Source of the DNA: an uncultured Bacteroidales bacterium
GTDB taxonomy: Bacteria; Bacteroidota; Bacteroidia; Bacteroidales; UBA932
Length of the DNA stretch: 64,000 nucleotides
Direction of reading: 5' to 3'
Assembly: GCA_947179325.1 (NCBI GenBank)
Contig: CAMXAU010000012.1
Coordinates: forward strand, 1 to 64,000
Position 1 is the first letter of the stretch. Every line of letters begins with the position of its first letter. The position numbers were made by a program, and so were the translations under genes. Below the pieces are notes generated by a model. That model made no database searches. It had not been told where the DNA came from and was given only the letters and a program-made list of their open reading frames with translations. Shown here piece by piece: positions 43,348 to 51,215 of the stretch.

Positions 43348-44235
43348 ATGAATTTACTGAAAGTAGGAATGGTTCAGCAGGCATGTTCTGATGACATTGC
43401 CGCCAATATAGAGAAACTTAAAGGGAATATCCGCCTATGTGCGGAGCAGGGGGCGCAGCTTGTTGTGCTTCAGGAACTTCATAACTCTCCATATTTCTGC
43501 AAGACAGAGGATGCTTCGCTCTGTGACCTCGCCGAGCCTATACCTGGCCCTTCGACAGAGACCTATGGTGAGCTTGCAAGGGAGCTTGGGATAGTCCTGG
43601 TCCTCTCGCTCTTCGAGAGAAGGACAGCCGGGATATACCATAATACCGCTGTTGTCATTGAGAAAGACGGGACGATTGCAGGGAAATACAGGAAAATGCA
43701 TATCCCGGACGACCCTTGCTATTATGAGAAATTCTATTTCACGCCTGGTGACCTCGGCTTCAAGCCGATAGAGACTTCTGTCGGGACACTTGGTGTCCTG
43801 GTGTGCTGGGACCAGTGGTATCCGGAGGCGGCACGCTGCATGGCTCTCAATGGGGCGCAGATGCTTATCTACCCTACTGCAATCGGAGGTGTCTATACAG
43901 ACCCGGTTGAGGAGCAGAAGGTGCAGAGTGATGCATGGCAGCTTGTCCAGAGGGGACATTCTGTAGCCAACGGGCTTCCTGTAATTACTGTAAACCGTAC
44001 CGGGCAGGAGGATGACCCGAGCGGAAACACTAAGGGCATCAAGTTCTGGGGGCGTTCGTTCGCAACTGGTCCGCAGGGTGAGCTGCTTGCAGAGTTCGGA
44101 AATGACGAGGAGGGTGTAAAGGTTGTGGAGATTGACCTTGACAGGACTGAATATGTACGCCGCGGATGGCCGTTCTTCCGTGACAGGCGTATCGATGCAT
44201 ACGGTGAGAACATACTTAAGCGTTACGGCAAATAA
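43348..44235 (+). CDS. aguB: N-carbamoylputrescine amidase
   Basis: 295 residues, nitrilase superfamily. Catalytic triad Glu43 ([11 protein letters not shown]), Lys116 ([12 protein letters not shown]) and Cys153 ([13 protein letters not shown]). [23 protein letters not shown] also fits. It hydrolyses N-carbamoylputrescine to putrescine, CO2 and ammonia. It lies 28 bp after aguA. Confidence 0.95.
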   Translation: MNLLKVGMVQQACSDDIAANIEKLKGNIRLCAEQGAQLVVLQELHNSPYFCKTEDASLCDLAEPIPGPSTETYGELARELGIVLVLSLFERRTAGIYHNTAVVIEKDGTIAGKYRKMHIPDDPCYYEKFYFTPGDLGFKPIETSVGTLGVLVCWDQWYPEAARCMALNGAQMLIYPTAIGGVYTDPVEEQKVQSDAWQLVQRGHSVANGLPVITVNRTGQEDDPSGNTKGIKFWGRSFATGPQGELLAEFGNDEEGVKVVEIDLDRTEYVRRGWPFFRDRRIDAYGENILKRYGK

Positions 44236-44251
44236 CCAACAACAAAATCAT

Positions 44252-45436
44252 ATGACAAAGATTGGAACTACTTTTACCAGGTACGGCAGGAAAGCCGTAC
44301 TTTGCGGCTCCGGTGAACTTGGAAAGGAAGTGGCTATTGAATTTCAGCGTTATGGAGTTGAAGTCGTGGCGCTTGATAAATATGCAAATGCCCCTGCCAT
44401 GCATATTGCCAATTCTTGCCATGTGCTGCCTATGCTTGACGGTGCTGCCCTGCGCAGGGTCATAGAGCAGGAAAAGCCGGACTATGTGATACCGGAGATC
44501 GAGGCCATAGCAACGGACACTCTGGTGGAGCTTGAGAAGGAGGGCTACAATGTTGTGCCTACAGCCATAGCAGCGCGCCTTACAATGAACAGGGAGGGCA
44601 TACGCCGCCTTGCAGCGGAGACTCTCGGGCTTCCTACATCATCCTACCGTTTCGCTGAAACCCGTGAGGAATTTGAAAAGGCTGTGGCAGAAGTCGGAAT
44701 GCCATGTGTCGTGAAGCCTGTCATGAGCTCTTCAGGGCATGGGCAGAGTGTTGTCCGTAATGCTGAGGACATCGGGAATTCATGGAATATATCCCAGGAA
44801 GGCGGACGTGCTGGCAGCGGAAAGGTCATTGTCGAGGGATTTGTTGACTTTGACTATGAGATTACCCTGCTTACGGTACGGCATTCTGCGGGGACTACAT
44901 TCCTCAAGCCGATAGGGCATCACCAGGTCGACGGAGACTATCGTGAATCATGGCAGCCGCAGGAGATGTCGCAGACAGCGATTGCCAAGGCTGAGGCCAT
45001 TGCCGGTGCCATAACTGAGGCGCTTGGAGGATATGGCATTTTCGGTGTGGAGCTTTTCATCAAGGGAGATGAGGTGATTTTCAGCGAGGTGTCCCCGAGA
45101 CCTCATGATACGGGAATGGTGACAATGATTTCCCAGGACATGTCTGAATTCGGGCTTCATGCACGCGCAATACTTGGACTGCCTGTTCCTTCTGTCGAAT
45201 TCTATGGCCCATCAGCCTCAAAGGCCATTGTTGTAGAGGGCAATACTTCTGAATATGAATTCTGTGACCTTGAAAAGGTGCTTGAGGAGCCTGGTGTGCA
45301 GATCCGTATTTTCGGCAAGCCGGAGATTTCCGGACACCGCCGCCTCGGGGTGCTGCTTGCAAAGGCTGGTACTGTAGAGGAGGCTCTTGCGAAGGTCAAC
45401 CGTGCATATGAAAAACTTACAGTGAAAGTGTACTAG
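44252..45436 (+). CDS. purT: Formate-dependent phosphoribosylglycinamide formyltransferase PurT
   Basis: 394 residues from the ATG at 44252, 16 bp after aguB; the frame stays open upstream within aguB but that part is not PurT-like. [53 protein letters not shown] (ATP-grasp loop) and [16 protein letters not shown] are diagnostic. It uses formate and ATP for the third step of purine synthesis. Confidence 0.97.
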   Translation: MTKIGTTFTRYGRKAVLCGSGELGKEVAIEFQRYGVEVVALDKYANAPAMHIANSCHVLPMLDGAALRRVIEQEKPDYVIPEIEAIATDTLVELEKEGYNVVPTAIAARLTMNREGIRRLAAETLGLPTSSYRFAETREEFEKAVAEVGMPCVVKPVMSSSGHGQSVVRNAEDIGNSWNISQEGGRAGSGKVIVEGFVDFDYEITLLTVRHSAGTTFLKPIGHHQVDGDYRESWQPQEMSQTAIAKAEAIAGAITEALGGYGIFGVELFIKGDEVIFSEVSPRPHDTGMVTMISQDMSEFGLHARAILGLPVPSVEFYGPSASKAIVVEGNTSEYEFCDLEKVLEEPGVQIRIFGKPEISGHRRLGVLLAKAGTVEEALAKVNRAYEKLTVKVY

Positions 45437-45463
45437 AAGCCCCTGGGGCAATTGAAGATAATG

Positions 45464-45500
45464 ATTATCCCGTTGCAGATGCTATTTGTAACGGGATAAT
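45464..45500. terminator. Hairpin between convergent purT and HAD genes
   Basis: 11-bp arms ATTATCCCGTT (45464-45474) and AACGGGATAAT (45490-45500). The right arm is the last codons of the minus-strand HAD gene (Leu-Ser-Arg-Tyr region). T-tracts are poor, so termination efficiency is uncertain. Confidence 0.5.
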
Positions 45501-46321
45501 TTGCGTAATGTGTCTTCCACCTTTATCTTGTCGATGATCGAGCAGACAACCTTATATGTCCTGCTGTCCTTTGTGTAGTGTGCCGGAGTTATGAAATTCA
45601 CCCTTTCCTGTTTCAGCAGCTTCTGGGCAATCTCCTTCTTTCCTGGAATCCTCGGGTTGTAGACAGCTATCGAATTCCCTCCGAACATCTTGACTATCTT
45701 CATGCATGGAACATCAGTCTCGCCGTCTCCGAAATATATCATGTTGGGGAACGGTACGCGCTTGTTCTCGTCAAGCTGGCTCTCGTTCACGAGCTGGTTG
45801 TCGCGTATGCTGAGTATGCCTTTGTTTATCTTGAAGAGGAACTGCGTCTTTGCCGTATAGTCTACGGCCACGCCGGGCCATTCTGCCACGCCATTGTCGT
45901 CATACAGGAAAGAGCAGGCGTATATACGCTTGAACTCATGTGCAATCGGGGTCCCCTCAATCATTTCCGCGAGTCCGGATGAGTTTATGTAATGCTCGAT
46001 TGTCACCCCGTGTGCCTTGCCGTATTCATTGATCAGCCTGAACCAGCCCCTGACTCCGTCGAAAAGCTCTATGCCCTTGCCGAAGCTCATGAATTTGCTC
46101 CTTTCGAGGGAAATCCCTGCCTTTCTTGCTTCGTCGAACATAAGTTTCATGTAGCTCAGGATGTTGCTGGCGTCCTGTCCCTTGGCGATGTCATCGCTCA
46201 TCTTCCAGAATTCCTTCGGGCTTTTGCCGATTGCCTGGATAAAGCCGAATTCCTGCATGTTTCCCGGAGAGAGTGTGCCGTCGAAATCGTAAATAAGTGC
46301 CACTATCGGATTGCGTCTCAT
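45482..46321 (-). CDS. HAD-superfamily phosphatase
   Basis: 279 residues. Motif I YDFDGTLSPG (Asp12 and Asp14), motif II region INSSGL and motif IV FGDGETDVPCM are in order, with a helical cap between them. The shape (cap after motif I and long linker) resembles phosphoserine-phosphatase-like HADs, but the substrate is unknown. It is convergent with purT, and its 3' end is part of the shared hairpin. Confidence 0.85.
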   Translation of the reverse strand: MRRNPIVALIYDFDGTLSPGNMQEFGFIQAIGKSPKEFWKMSDDIAKGQDASNILSYMKLMFDEARKAGISLERSKFMSFGKGIELFDGVRGWFRLINEYGKAHGVTIEHYINSSGLAEMIEGTPIAHEFKRIYACSFLYDDNGVAEWPGVAVDYTAKTQFLFKINKGILSIRDNQLVNESQLDENKRVPFPNMIYFGDGETDVPCMKIVKMFGGNSIAVYNPRIPGKKEIAQKLLKQERVNFITPAHYTKDSRTYKVVCSIIDKIKVEDTLRKLSRYK

Positions 46322-46441
46322 ACCCTTAAAGTGTTATGCCTCTTGTCTTTGACATTTGGCAGTATTGTTGATACAGCTGTTACTGATGCCGGGAGCAGGC
46401 ATAAAGCTTGCCAAAATGCATGCCGGGACCTGGCGTATATA

Positions 46442-46463
46442 TGTGTCTTCGGACACAAATATA
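46442..46463 (-). promoter_or_regulatory. Candidate HAD promoter with UUCG-type hairpin at the start site
   Basis: TATATTTG on the minus strand at 46456-46463. Directly next to it is a 6-bp stem TGTGTC/GACACA closing a TTCG loop (46442-46457). The leader would be about 130 nt. No clear -33. Confidence 0.35.
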
Positions 46464-46485
46464 GGAAAATTAATAAATTAATTGC

Positions 46486-46493
46486 TAATTTTG
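46486..46493 (+). promoter_or_regulatory. -7 box TAATTTTG before the acyl-CoA synthetase
   Basis: TAnnTTTG match, 24 nt before the ATG at 46518; the -33 element is not evident. Confidence 0.45.
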
Positions 46494-46517
46494 TATGATT
46501 ACTAAAGACATCGGTCT

Positions 46518-48161
46518 ATGAAACATTATTTCACACGTCTACAGGACATGATGGCTGCCCATTGGGATAAGCCTGCCCTATGCAACTATAAGGGTGAATC
46601 TTTCACATTCGGTGAACTCGCTACTAAAATCGCACGCTTTCATCTGGTCTTTGAGGCCGTCGGGATCAAGAAGGGGGACCGCATTGCCCTTTGTGCCAGA
46701 AACTCTGCACGCTGGGGTGTCTCTTTCCTGGCAATCAACACTTATGAGGCTGTAGTCGTGCCGATACTTTCGGATTTTCTTCCGGAAAGTGTAAATGCTC
46801 TTGTAGACCATTCCGAAAGCAAGGTCCTCTTTACGGATACAGATTTGTGGAAGAAGCTTGACATCGAGAAGATGCCTATGGTCAGGACAGTCGTGTCCGT
46901 TACGGACTTTACTGTACTTTATGCTGCGGATGATGAGGTTAGGACTGCCCTTGCAAGCCTTCCGGAGCTTTTTGCGGCAAGGTATCCTGACGGATTCAGC
47001 ATAAAGGATGTGGACTATCCTGTGGGAAATGACAAGGAGCTGGCGATAATCAACTATACTTCCGGTACTACCAGTGCCCCAAAGGGCGTGATGCTGCGCT
47101 ATGAATGCCTTACCTCCAATGTAGAGTTCGGGCAGGACCATATACCGTCATCTCCGGAAGACAGCATTGTCTCCATGCTCCCGATGGCGCATATGTACGG
47201 GATGATGTTCGAGTTCCTTTATCCGCTTTGCGGCGGCTCTACGGTGTATTATCTTGGCAAGACGCCGACTCCTGCACTGCTTCTCGGGGCGATGAAGGAT
47301 GTGCAGCCTTATCTGCTGATAACAGTCCCTCTTGTCATGGAGAAGATTTTCAGAAGCTCTGTCCAGCCTGTCCTGAAAAAGCCGGTGATGAAGGCCATGG
47401 TTTCAATACCTGGAGTGAACCGTATAATCTTCAATAAGATACGTGGCAAGCTGATGGCTGCATTCGGTGGCAGGGTCAGGATGATAATAATGGGAGGTGC
47501 AGCACTGAATCCGGAAGTTGAGAAATGGTTCACGCGTATAGGCCTTCCGTTTACTGTCGGATATGGAATGACCGAGGCCGCCCCTCTCCTTGCATATTCA
47601 CCTTGTGACAGGTTTGTCCCGAGATCTTGCGGAAAGGCCGTTGACAGGGAGGAGGTGCGTATTGATTCTGAGGACCCTCAGAATGTTGTCGGTGAAATCC
47701 AGGCCAGAGGTACAAATATAATGAGCGGGTACTATAAGAACGAAGAGGCTACAAGGGCGGCGTTCACAGAAGACGGATGGATGAATACCGGAGACCTCGG
47801 TGTGATTGACGCTGACGGGAATATATTTATCCGTGGACGCAGCAAGAACATGATATTGTCCTCGAATGGCCAGAACATATATCCGGAGGAGGTAGAGGCT
47901 GTGATAAACAGCCAGCCTTATGTCGTGGAGACCGTTGTCGTTGACAGGGCCTCAAAGCTTGTGGCCCTGGTATACCTTGACAGGGATAAGCTTAAGAATG
48001 ACGGGCTTGAAGGGGAGCAGCTTGACCTTAGGATGTCGGAAATGATGAAGGCTGTGAACAGGGATCTGCCGTCATACAGCAAGATTACCAGGATTGAGAC
48101 AGTTGACTCTCCGTTTGAGAAGACTCCGAAGATGAGCATCAAGAGATTCATGTACAGATGA
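46518..48161 (+). CDS. AMP-forming long-chain acyl-CoA synthetase-like enzyme
   Basis: 547 residues. Phosphate-binding loop INYTSGTTSAPKGVM, VGYGMTEAAPLLAYSP, TGDLGVIDADGNIFIRGR and the C-terminal KNMILSSNGQNIYPEEVEAVI are ANL-superfamily motifs in correct order. It activates a fatty or other carboxylic acid to the acyl-AMP and then the CoA thioester. Chain-length preference is not readable. It is monocistronic, with its own terminator. Confidence 0.92.
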   Translation: MKHYFTRLQDMMAAHWDKPALCNYKGESFTFGELATKIARFHLVFEAVGIKKGDRIALCARNSARWGVSFLAINTYEAVVVPILSDFLPESVNALVDHSESKVLFTDTDLWKKLDIEKMPMVRTVVSVTDFTVLYAADDEVRTALASLPELFAARYPDGFSIKDVDYPVGNDKELAIINYTSGTTSAPKGVMLRYECLTSNVEFGQDHIPSSPEDSIVSMLPMAHMYGMMFEFLYPLCGGSTVYYLGKTPTPALLLGAMKDVQPYLLITVPLVMEKIFRSSVQPVLKKPVMKAMVSIPGVNRIIFNKIRGKLMAAFGGRVRMIIMGGAALNPEVEKWFTRIGLPFTVGYGMTEAAPLLAYSPCDRFVPRSCGKAVDREEVRIDSEDPQNVVGEIQARGTNIMSGYYKNEEATRAAFTEDGWMNTGDLGVIDADGNIFIRGRSKNMILSSNGQNIYPEEVEAVINSQPYVVETVVVDRASKLVALVYLDRDKLKNDGLEGEQLDLRMSEMMKAVNRDLPSYSKITRIETVDSPFEKTPKMSIKRFMYR

Positions 48162-48193
48162 TGCCTTTGCCTTCCGGCAATTGGCATGGACTG

Positions 48194-48232
48194 GGGATGT
48201 CTGCAGCAAATTTGCAGGCATCCCTTTCTTTT
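48194..48232 (+). terminator. Rho-independent terminator of the acyl-CoA synthetase gene
   Basis: 12-bp stem GGGATGTCTGCA/TGCAGGCATCCC (one G-U type pair), 7-nt loop, followed by TTTCTTTT. Confidence 0.85.
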
Positions 48233-48287
48233 GTGCAACGAATGGACCTTTTCCTGCATCTAAGTAGTCGCATTTGAGCAATTGTAG

Positions 48288-48947
48288 ATGAAGAAATATA
48301 TTTTATTTGTTTTTGCACTTTGGATCTCCGTTGCAGCGTCAGGCGTGGAAACAAGACGGACAAGGTCGACATATGAACTTAACAGGCATGAGTTCGCGTT
48401 AAGCGGCGCGTTCTATCCTGGACGCTATGCATTCGGGTATGACTTTGACTTTATCCCGAGAACCTATCAGCATTGCGGCTCTATAAATGTGTCGGACATC
48501 TATCTGAGCGCATCGACATACGCCAAGGAGAAGGTTACGAATTCATGGACATTCTCATATAGCTATAATTTTTCAAGGATATTCGCCCTTCAGGCTGGAG
48601 TGACATATGAGGGTGGCTGGAGTGAATGCTACAGGGCGGAGGATGACCTCCTGGTCTCTTCGATATCAAGCCAGTTCCTGACGCCCATGCTGACGGCAAG
48701 GTTCAGCTGGCTCAACAGGAAATATGTCAGGATGTACTCCTCAATAGGGGCCGGCATGTCGGTAAGCCTCTCAAGCACGCATTATGTAACTGATGACAAT
48801 GCAGTGCATGAACGTCCAGACACATATTTATCCCTGCAGGTCACCCCGGTCGGGATCTCTGTCGGGAAGCAGCTGTATGGCTTTGTCGAGGTCGGTGTGG
48901 GGACAATATATCTTGGAGGATGCTTCGGCATCGGATACCGTTTCTAG
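48288..48947 (+). CDS. Small outer-membrane barrel protein, module copy 1
   Basis: 219 residues. Signal peptide (about 1-19, ending in AASG). Alternating aromatic strands (WTFSYSYNFSRIFALQAGV; MYSSIGAGMSVSLS) and a C-terminal GIGYRF indicate an outer-membrane barrel of about 8-10 strands. I do not recognise the family. Its last 80 residues clearly resemble the protein at 49663 (MYSSIG, TPVGISVGK, YGFVEVGVGTIYLG, GIGYRF). A lipoprotein gene follows after 12 bp. Confidence 0.8.
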   Translation: MKKYILFVFALWISVAASGVETRRTRSTYELNRHEFALSGAFYPGRYAFGYDFDFIPRTYQHCGSINVSDIYLSASTYAKEKVTNSWTFSYSYNFSRIFALQAGVTYEGGWSECYRAEDDLLVSSISSQFLTPMLTARFSWLNRKYVRMYSSIGAGMSVSLSSTHYVTDDNAVHERPDTYLSLQVTPVGISVGKQLYGFVEVGVGTIYLGGCFGIGYRF

Positions 48948-48959
48948 AAAATCATTGAG

Positions 48960-49649
48960 ATGAGGAAATATATCAGTATTCTATTCGTTTCAGCTTTTTC
49001 ATTGCTTGTGTCAGGCTGCACTATGTACAGTGACAAGGATTCTGTCGGAAGTGCGTCCATGGACTTGGCCAGGCAGATGTATGCCAATACTGTCAGTCCT
49101 GTGCTCTATGTCGCGGAGCTGGCTGATTTCTATGAGGCTTATCTTGAGATATGGGAAGACAGGGAAGCCTCTCTCCTGCTTGCCGGGGAATATTTTGGGG
49201 ACAGTACTGTGCAGCTTTATTATCAGGATGTCACAGTGCTGCTGTGGGGCAGGATATCGCAGACAGGTGTCGGGCATTTCTATCTTGCAGAGTCCGGGGA
49301 TATGTCGGCGACGTATAGTGTTACTGCTGAGGGAGACCGGAAATACCGTATCGAGTGCGAGCAGATAGGGACAGAATACTACGGCTCGTGGAAAAAGCTC
49401 ATGACATATGCGCTTGTCCTGGTATCTGACAGCGGAATACTCGTGGACCGTCTTGAAATCGGATATATAGACAAGGATGATAACTATGTGCAGGTGGGCT
49501 GTGTTGAGCCTCTTAAGTCGAGGAGAATGAAGGGGCATTTCAGCATGCCGTATTCCGGTCTCCTGGACTTCAAGGTGTCTGGAGGGGTATCCGATGCCTT
49601 TTCAGTGAGGTTCCAGCCTAAAGGTCTGATGGAAATACAGAATAATTAA
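48960..49649 (+). CDS. Lipoprotein of unknown function, module copy 1
   Basis: 229 residues. Lipobox VSGC, lipidated Cys near 20. No known domain is seen; the middle is beta-rich (ATYSVTAEGDRKYRIECE) and the first half is helical (LYVAELADFYEAYLEIWE). It is sandwiched between two related barrel genes (gaps 12 and 13 bp), so probably partners a barrel at the outer membrane. Confidence 0.75.
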   Translation: MRKYISILFVSAFSLLVSGCTMYSDKDSVGSASMDLARQMYANTVSPVLYVAELADFYEAYLEIWEDREASLLLAGEYFGDSTVQLYYQDVTVLLWGRISQTGVGHFYLAESGDMSATYSVTAEGDRKYRIECEQIGTEYYGSWKKLMTYALVLVSDSGILVDRLEIGYIDKDDNYVQVGCVEPLKSRRMKGHFSMPYSGLLDFKVSGGVSDAFSVRFQPKGLMEIQNN

Positions 49650-49662
49650 AATATACAGGAGG

Positions 49663-50286
49663 ATGAAGCGTTCATTTGTGCTGGCGGCATTTGTTCTTTT
49701 CTGCTGCCTTGCAGCCGCTGCCGTCGAAAGGAAAGGCAGCAGGGAAATCCCTTTCAGGTATGAGGTAAATGTCGGGTACGGTACATTCCCGTTTGCTGAT
49801 GCCAATAATTTTTCTGACATGTTCCGGACATATGATATCACGTGGTTGGGGAACACAGGCTCCCTAAGCAGCGTCTATGGCGACTATTCCGGGCCGGAAT
49901 ATATTACAGGGGTGTTTTCCGCTGAATTCAATGTAAGGTTCAAGAAATGGTTTACCCTATCTTCGCAGATGAATTTTGATGCAGTGCTGCAGGGGACCTA
50001 TTCATCGCTTACAGGTGAGAGGACAGGGAACACCAACAGCTATATGCTTTCTGTGCTGCCTTATGCAAAGTTCACGTATCTGAACAGGCCCCTGGTATAT
50101 ATGTATTCATCAATAGGCCTGGGACTGTCGATGGCATTGGAGCATAACAGCAGCCTTTCATTGTATCCGGCCGTGCAGGTTGTGCCTGTAGGTGTCGCTG
50201 TCGGGAAGAGGGTCTACGGATTGTTTGAGCTTGGATTCGGTACTGTGTATTGCGGGTGCAAGGCGGGAATAGGTTACAGATTCTGA
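49663..50286 (+). CDS. Small outer-membrane barrel protein, module copy 2
   Basis: 207 residues. Signal peptide ends near AAAAVE. Strand pattern and terminal GIGYRF match an outer-membrane barrel. Shares YLNR, MYSSIG, PVGVAVGK, VYG and the terminal motif with the barrel at 48288, so the two arose by duplication, although their N-terminal halves have diverged. Confidence 0.8.
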   Translation: MKRSFVLAAFVLFCCLAAAAVERKGSREIPFRYEVNVGYGTFPFADANNFSDMFRTYDITWLGNTGSLSSVYGDYSGPEYITGVFSAEFNVRFKKWFTLSSQMNFDAVLQGTYSSLTGERTGNTNSYMLSVLPYAKFTYLNRPLVYMYSSIGLGLSMALEHNSSLSLYPAVQVVPVGVAVGKRVYGLFELGFGTVYCGCKAGIGYRF

Positions 50287-50298
50287 TAAGGAAAAGCC

Positions 50299-51060
50299 AT
50301 GAAAAGGATTATAGATATTGTATTGCTGGTGTCAGCGTCTCTGCTGACGGTTTCATGCCGGATTTCGGACGGGTTTTCTTCGCGCCACAATCCTGAGGGA
50401 CTGCGGACATATACTTATTCATTGATGAATTCAATGCTTGACAGCCCGCTTCAGGTCATGGACCTGATGACAGAAATAGATGTCTACCTCAGGCTTCCAG
50501 ATGCTGAGAAGATGAAGGAGGAGTACCGTGAGATGAGGGAGAATCTCAAGAATCTTGACCTCTTGAGCCTCAAGTATATAGGCGCAGGACAGATTGATAC
50601 GGACGGCAAGTCCCTCTTCGAGGTGGGGAGCAGGTGGTGCTTCGTGGAGGATGGTTATTTCAGGTATTCTGCATCATGGAGGATATATCCTGGGCACAAG
50701 GACAGGCTGGTCATCACCTGTGTCGGTGAGAATGAGTGGGAGATAGAGGAGGATGGCAATGGTGATATGCTCCGTATGCATGTGACAGGGACGCAGTCTG
50801 AGGCAGTGGCGGGAAAACTGGATTATGCCGTCACCTGCAGCGGGCTTGTCGCTCCTGATGAAGATGGCTACAGCGCAGAATTCTCCACAGACGGCATGCT
50901 ATGGCTGAATTCAGTGGATGATACCTATGATGACCCTTATTGCTATAGATGCTATACAGGTGACTTTTATGTAAGGATATTCAGTGGCGGTGCGGAAAAG
51001 GACTGGTGCCGTATGATATCGGGACCGGACGGCACCTTGTCATATGAGACCAATCTTTAG
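50299..51060 (+). CDS. Lipoprotein of unknown function, module copy 2
   Basis: 253 residues. Lipobox TVSC, lipidated Cys near 20. It has a helical first third (MEKMKEEY-like charged stretch around 70-90: DAEKMKEEYREMRENLKNL) and a beta-rich remainder with several acidic Tyr/Cys-containing turns (DDTYDDPYCYRCY). Similar in size and layout to the lipoprotein at 48960, but sequence similarity is weak. A terminator follows. Confidence 0.75.
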   Translation: MKRIIDIVLLVSASLLTVSCRISDGFSSRHNPEGLRTYTYSLMNSMLDSPLQVMDLMTEIDVYLRLPDAEKMKEEYREMRENLKNLDLLSLKYIGAGQIDTDGKSLFEVGSRWCFVEDGYFRYSASWRIYPGHKDRLVITCVGENEWEIEEDGNGDMLRMHVTGTQSEAVAGKLDYAVTCSGLVAPDEDGYSAEFSTDGMLWLNSVDDTYDDPYCYRCYTGDFYVRIFSGGAEKDWCRMISGPDGTLSYETNL

Positions 51061-51086
51061 GATATGCCATCCGGAGAAGGCGGTAG

Positions 51087-51125
51087 ACGGAGCAGGACTG
51101 ACAACATGTCAGTCCTGCTCCGTTT
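51087..51125 (+). terminator. Terminator of the barrel/lipoprotein operon
   Basis: Perfect 16-bp stem ACGGAGCAGGACTGAC/GTCAGTCCTGCTCCGT with a 5-nt loop, followed by only TT before GG. The long stem suggests strong pausing despite the short T-tract. Confidence 0.8.
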
Positions 51126-51215
51126 GGAATATCTTTTGACTCATCCGGCATCAGCGCGCCTTGTCAGTCCGGCATGGTGCGTCTGATGGAGAAATCAATA
51201 AAAAAGAAATATATT

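Noticed and set aside
44123..44251. Upstream extension of purT into aguB
   Set aside because: The added 43 residues are out-of-frame aguB sequence; conserved PurT begins at 44252.
51130..51138. TATCTTTTG as htpG promoter
   Set aside because: One extra T breaks the TAnnTTTG spacing and no -33 element is positioned.
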